DNA from: Seison nebaliae
Lineage: Eukaryota; Rotifera; Pararotatoria; Seisonacea; Seisonidae
Assembly: GCA_023231475.1 (NCBI GenBank)
Contig: JALJEE010000305.1
Coordinates: 1 to 22,440 of the forward strand
DNA: 22,440 nucleotides
Reading direction: 5' to 3'
Below the pieces are notes generated by a model. The model did not search any database. It was not told the origin of the DNA and saw only the letters and a list, made by a program, of their open reading frames with translations. Numbering within the stretch: position 1 is the stretch's first letter; every line of letters begins with the position of its first letter. Shown here in pieces: positions 19,323 through 22,440 of this stretch. The position numbers were made by a program, and so were the translations under genes.

Positions 19323-21362
19323 ATGGACAAATACTTTGACGATAATGATGATTATTTTGATGAAGATGATGAAGAGGAAGAGAATCATAAGAATGTGGAA
19401 GATGAAGAAGAAGAAGATGAATTGGAGAGATATATGAAGAATATAAAGGAAGAGGCGAAGAATGAATTGGAAAATATTGGACAGAAGAAAGAGAAGAATT
19501 ATCGAGCAGATATCGACGATGAAGATGAAGAAGCGAAATATTTCGAGAAGATGGAAGAGAAAAAATTACAGTCAATTCAAAAAACTCAATTGCACGAAGA
19601 CGATGATGAGAATTATGTTTATGATGAAAATGGTGATATCGTCGGAATAAAGAAATCCGCCACATTCATCGATCCGTTAGATGAAATTGACCACGACCAA
19701 AATGTTTATTTACCGCTCAAGAAGAAGATCTATGAGGAGCATAGTCAAATATCGGAATTGACGGAACGAAAAATTGATGAGTTGAGGAAGAAGTTGTCGA
19801 TTAAAGTACAAGGGAGTGTAGTCCCATCACCAGTGTCATCATTTCCTCATTTCAATTTCGATGATCGACTTATCGATCGATTTCGTGAACAGGAATTCTC
19901 TAGTCCAACACCAATTCAAGCTCAATCAATTCCAATCATTATGAGTGGACGAGATATGATCGGAATAGCGGAAACAGGTAGCGGGAAAACTGGAGCATAT
20001 CTGTGGCCTGCTATCTCTCACATCATCCATCAGACACCATTGACAAATGACGATACTGGTCCAATCGTTTTGATTGTTGCTCCCACTCGCGAATTAGCAC
20101 AACAAATTTTCAGTGAAGCGGAATTTTATTCAAAATCGTTTAATATTCGTTCATGTTGTTTCTATGGTGGAGGGAATGTAAGAGAACAATGTCTCTCAAT
20201 TCAATCAACTGGCGGATGTGAATTGTTGGTGGGAACGCCAGGACGATTGATCGACATGATCAGAAAAAAGATCGTCGATTTACGACGAGTCTCTTATCTT
20301 GTTTTTGATGAGGCCGACAAATTATTCGCATTGGGATTCGAAATTCAAGTTAGATCGATAGCGAAACATGTTCAACCCAATCGTCAATGTATTTTATTCT
20401 CGGCGACATTTCGTCGTAAAATTGAGAAATTGACCGTTGAAATTTTGACGAATGCAGTGAAAGTAATTCAGAATTCAAATCAGGAGAATAATCGATCAAT
20501 CCAATCATCTCGTAATGAAAATATTGAGGAAATGGTTCACGTGTTGGAAAAGAAAGAGAAATTCGAATGGCTCAAACAACGTCTACCCCAATTGATGGCA
20601 AGTGGACAAATTTTAATTTTCATTGGAATGAAAACGGATTGTCAACAATTATCGGAAGATCTCCAACAAACTCCGTTGATTGAAGCACGATCTATCGGTG
20701 CCCTACATGGCGATATGCATCAAGCTTCCAGAACACAAATTATTAATCGAATGAAAAAAAATAAAATAAAAATTCTTTGTGCCACTGACATAGCAAGTCG
20801 AGGACTCGATATCACTTCAATCTTCACCGTCGTCAATTACGATATCGCTCGCAAAATCGATACTCATATACATCGAATTGGTCGAACGGGTAGAGCAGGC
20901 CAGAAAGGTGTAGCTTATACTCTCATTAGTAAAGAGGACAAAGAATATATTCCACAATTTATCTCTTACTTACAACAGACTCATCAAAAAATTCCCGAAC
21001 AATTATTGGAATTGGGGAAATTAAATAAGTTTTTTTTAAAAAAATATGAAAAGAATAGATCACTATATTCATCAACTGCTCCAATTTCGTTTGTTAAATC
21101 GAAATCTTCTTTCTGTGCTAATTCCATCGAAATGACAGAAAACCATAAAAAACGGAAAATTCCTAATGAGATTGATGATGTGTCGAATTCGAAGAAGAAA
21201 GAATCGAACAATGGAATAACGGGAATTGAAGCAGCGTCAGCTATTGCATTGAAATTAAATAACAAATTGGCGATACCACAAAACGATAAGTTGTATGAAA
21301 AGATCGAGATCGAATCTCGATTAAAAAATGTTGATAAATTTTTTCATTCACTTCCAAAATAA
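19323..21362 (+). CDS. DDX42: DDX42-like DEAD-box RNA helicase (SF3b-associated)
   Basis: An intronless frame gives 679 residues. Residues 1-110 are strongly acidic. DPLDEIDHDQNVYLPLKKKIYEEH (117-140) followed by the SFPHFNFDDRLI Q-motif region (Q199) is the DDX42 signature upstream of the helicase core. Core motifs: ETGSGKT 217-223, PTREL 254-258, GTPGR 304-308, DEAD 329-332, SAT 360-362, RGLD 493-496, HRIGRTGR 517-524. The known family member (SF3b125) acts in the nucleus during U2 snRNP/SF3b assembly and also shows RNA-annealing activity. Compared with the human protein (about 938 residues), the long Gly/Ser-rich C-terminal tail is missing; here the end is a short Lys-rich stretch. All catalytic motifs look intact. 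The ATG is the first in frame after an upstream stop. AATAAA overlaps the stop codon. The neighbour COX6C is convergent, 96 bases away. Confidence 0.9.
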   Translation: MDKYFDDNDDYFDEDDEEEENHKNVEDEEEEDELERYMKNIKEEAKNELENIGQKKEKNYRADIDDEDEEAKYFEKMEEKKLQSIQKTQLHEDDDENYVYDENGDIVGIKKSATFIDPLDEIDHDQNVYLPLKKKIYEEHSQISELTERKIDELRKKLSIKVQGSVVPSPVSSFPHFNFDDRLIDRFREQEFSSPTPIQAQSIPIIMSGRDMIGIAETGSGKTGAYLWPAISHIIHQTPLTNDDTGPIVLIVAPTRELAQQIFSEAEFYSKSFNIRSCCFYGGGNVREQCLSIQSTGGCELLVGTPGRLIDMIRKKIVDLRRVSYLVFDEADKLFALGFEIQVRSIAKHVQPNRQCILFSATFRRKIEKLTVEILTNAVKVIQNSNQENNRSIQSSRNENIEEMVHVLEKKEKFEWLKQRLPQLMASGQILIFIGMKTDCQQLSEDLQQTPLIEARSIGALHGDMHQASRTQIINRMKKNKIKILCATDIASRGLDITSIFTVVNYDIARKIDTHIHRIGRTGRAGQKGVAYTLISKEDKEYIPQFISYLQQTHQKIPEQLLELGKLNKFFLKKYEKNRSLYSSTAPISFVKSKSSFCANSIEMTENHKKRKIPNEIDDVSNSKKKESNNGITGIEAASAIALKLNNKLAIPQNDKLYEKIEIESRLKNVDKFFHSLPK

Positions 21363-21363
21363 A
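21358..21363 (+). terminator. Poly(A) signal overlapping the DDX42-like stop
   Basis: AATAAA at 21358-21363 includes the TAA stop at 21360-21362. Cleavage would fall inside the 96-base gap to the convergent COX6C gene. Confidence 0.5.
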
Positions 21364-21384
21364 ATTTCTCTTTTTTTCAAATAT

Positions 21385-21390
21385 TTTATT
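21385..21390 (-). terminator. Poly(A) signal of COX6C
   Basis: Plus-strand tttatt is AATAAA on the minus strand, 69 bases past the COX6C stop and only 22 bases from the signal of the convergent gene. Confidence 0.5.
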
Positions 21391-21458
21391 TTCTAAATAA
21401 CTTCAAATAATCAATCTTATCTCTCTTTTGTGTAATGAAAAAATGATTGTTCTCATCT

Positions 21459-21758
21459 TCAATTCTTTAATTGAGCGATAGCATCATCCACTTTCTTCTC
21501 ATAATCAGTTACCCAATCTATCGGTTGAAGTAACTCCGTCGATTTGAAAACTCCGGCCGCTTTCATTCGTTCATAATCTCTTTTCTGATCATACGTTGCA
21601 TAGAATTCTTCAATACGACGATCACGTCCCTCCACCATGAAATATCGCCATGTGCATCCAGCAATCGCACATGCTACTGCGCAAAACAGAACATGTTTCT
21701 TATTTGTATTGTACAGTGGTCGTCGAAGTAACGCTTCTGCTGGTCGAGATAAAGACAT
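21459..21758 (-). CDS. COX6C: Cytochrome c oxidase subunit 6C
   Basis: The frame encodes 99 residues in one exon. Residues 22-42 (HVLFCAVACAIAGCTWRYFMV) form the single membrane segment; R-rich residues precede it. Then RDRRIEEFYATYDQKRDYERMKAAGVFKS matches the family core (human: [22 protein letters not shown]). The protein is a nuclear-encoded accessory subunit of respiratory complex IV in the mitochondrial inner membrane. The human protein ends at about 75 residues just after this core; here about 26 more residues follow (TELLQPIDWVTDYEKKVDDA onward), likely in the intermembrane space. The start is the only in-frame ATG upstream of the conserved part. A minus-strand tttttttataag tract just upstream of the ATG may be a splice-acceptor region. 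Confidence 0.93.
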   Translation of the reverse strand: MSLSRPAEALLRRPLYNTNKKHVLFCAVACAIAGCTWRYFMVEGRDRRIEEFYATYDQKRDYERMKAAGVFKSTELLQPIDWVTDYEKKVDDAIAQLKN

Positions 21759-22253
21759 TCTCTTATAAAAAAATCTAAATGAAAAATTCGTTCAATTCAA
21801 TTTGTGGAAGATTCGTTAGACTGACTCTTTTACAACAGACATAAGCTTAAAATTTGAAAATAATATAGTTTATTATTTCCTTCCCATTTGAGTAGATTTT
21901 ACAAATATTTATTATAAAGCCGAAACTTAGATTGTTTGATATTATTATTATAAAATTATTTAATAAAATTTGAACGTTTGTTCAGTTTTCCTTTATCTTC
22001 TAATTCTGACGAATTATTCATCCTCAAGTAGTAAAAGATTTTTAACGCATTCACAATTTTTTTCAAAATGTCCTACCTGACCTACTTACGGATTAAATTA
22101 ACGGATTTCTCATATCGATTACTTAAACGTGTTTGTGTATGTGTTTTTTTTTTTTAAGTGAAATTCCCGTCGTGATATAATTTAGTTTACATTGAAGAAC
22201 CTGATTAAAGTTCAAAAGTTTCTATTGTAGTAGTACATATATGTACTGTATAG
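21759..22253. other. Spacer upstream of COX6C with a perfect palindrome
   Basis: No coding sequence seen. A 16-base perfect palindrome agtacatatatgtact lies at 22232-22247, six bases before the hAT terminus. A poly-T run lies at 22145-22156. Confidence 0.5.
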
Positions 22254-22440
22254 CAGGCATGGGCAAAAGAAAAAAAAAAAAAAAAGAATAAAGTTAATTA
22301 AATAAAGAGCGACCAGGAGCTCATGTTGTTGTTAAAAGAGCTATTTTGAAAAACTAAAATAATAATAAAAAATAATAAACAATAGAATAATAATGTAAAA
22401 TATTTATGTATGGGCATAAGGAGCTAATTTGGCTCCCTAC
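22254..22440 (+). mobile_element. Left end of a hAT element, runs out of the window
   Basis: The sequence caggcatgggcaaaag starts at 22254 and matches the terminal repeat of the broken hAT at 18009 (caggtatgggcaagag, minus strand) at 14 of 16 positions. CAGG.RTGGGCAA-type starts are typical of hAT ends. Inside, agctc/gagct and ggctcc words recur (about 22317-22325, 22339-22344, 22421-22437), like the subterminal repeats to which hAT transposases bind. The preceding 8 bases (ctgtatag) would be one half of a target duplication. Only the non-coding end is in view; intactness cannot be judged. Confidence 0.6.

Noticed and set aside
1-22440. tRNA, rRNA and CRISPR-like arrays
   Set aside because: No B-box-like GGTTCRA string in a cloverleaf context, no rRNA-like stretch, and the only tandem arrays are microsatellites, LINE tails and the coding repeats of the Vasa-like gene.

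Overview
The window is a piece of an AT-rich animal nuclear genome. Evidence: spliced genes with very short GT-AG introns (45 to 63 bp); a Vasa-type germline helicase; a DDX42-type splicing helicase; an SGLT sugar transporter; a nuclear-encoded cytochrome c oxidase subunit (COX6C); and decayed LINE, Merlin, hAT and MITE elements. Compact genes and tiny introns suggest an invertebrate, perhaps a small arthropod such as an acariform mite, or a nematode. The species cannot be fixed from the sequence.

Layout. Bases 1-2640 are a transposon graveyard: a Merlin transposase fragment, a 5'-truncated LINE (copy A), a 234-bp MITE with ~66-bp inverted repeats bounded by TA, a 43-bp sequence present in inverted orientation on both sides of LINE plus MITE, and a second LINE copy (B). 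Bases 3061-4242 hold a single-exon coiled-coil protein with two C-terminal zinc fingers like those of NDP52/TAX1BP1. Bases 4860-5953 are a third copy (C) of the same LINE, ending in a (TAAA)n tail. On the minus strand, 10135 to 6390 is a five-exon Vasa-like DEAD-box gene whose last exon carries a striking four-residue repeat tail. A spacer (10136-12437) contains a fourth, 3'-end-only LINE copy (D). Minus-strand 14364-12438 is a two-exon SLC5A/SGLT gene, followed upstream by a ClpX N-terminal fragment that stops before the ATPase core (15195-14902).

Bases 16324-18009 are a broken hAT transposon with one recognisable terminal repeat. Bases 18245-18681 hold weak, unrecognised minus-strand coding-like remains. 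Bases 19323-21362 (+) are an intronless DDX42-like helicase, convergent with COX6C (21758-21459, -). The window ends inside another hAT element whose left terminus is at 22254.

The host genes do not form an obvious shared pathway: germline RNA helicase, spliceosomal helicase, mitochondrial respiration, mitochondrial protease adaptor fragment, sugar uptake, and a probable ubiquitin/autophagy adaptor. The most interesting points are the adaptor-like gene with a LIR-like motif near its N-terminus, the repeat tail of the Vasa-like protein, the truncated ClpX reading frame, and the layered transposon structure at the left end. No wholly new system could be demonstrated from sequence reading alone.
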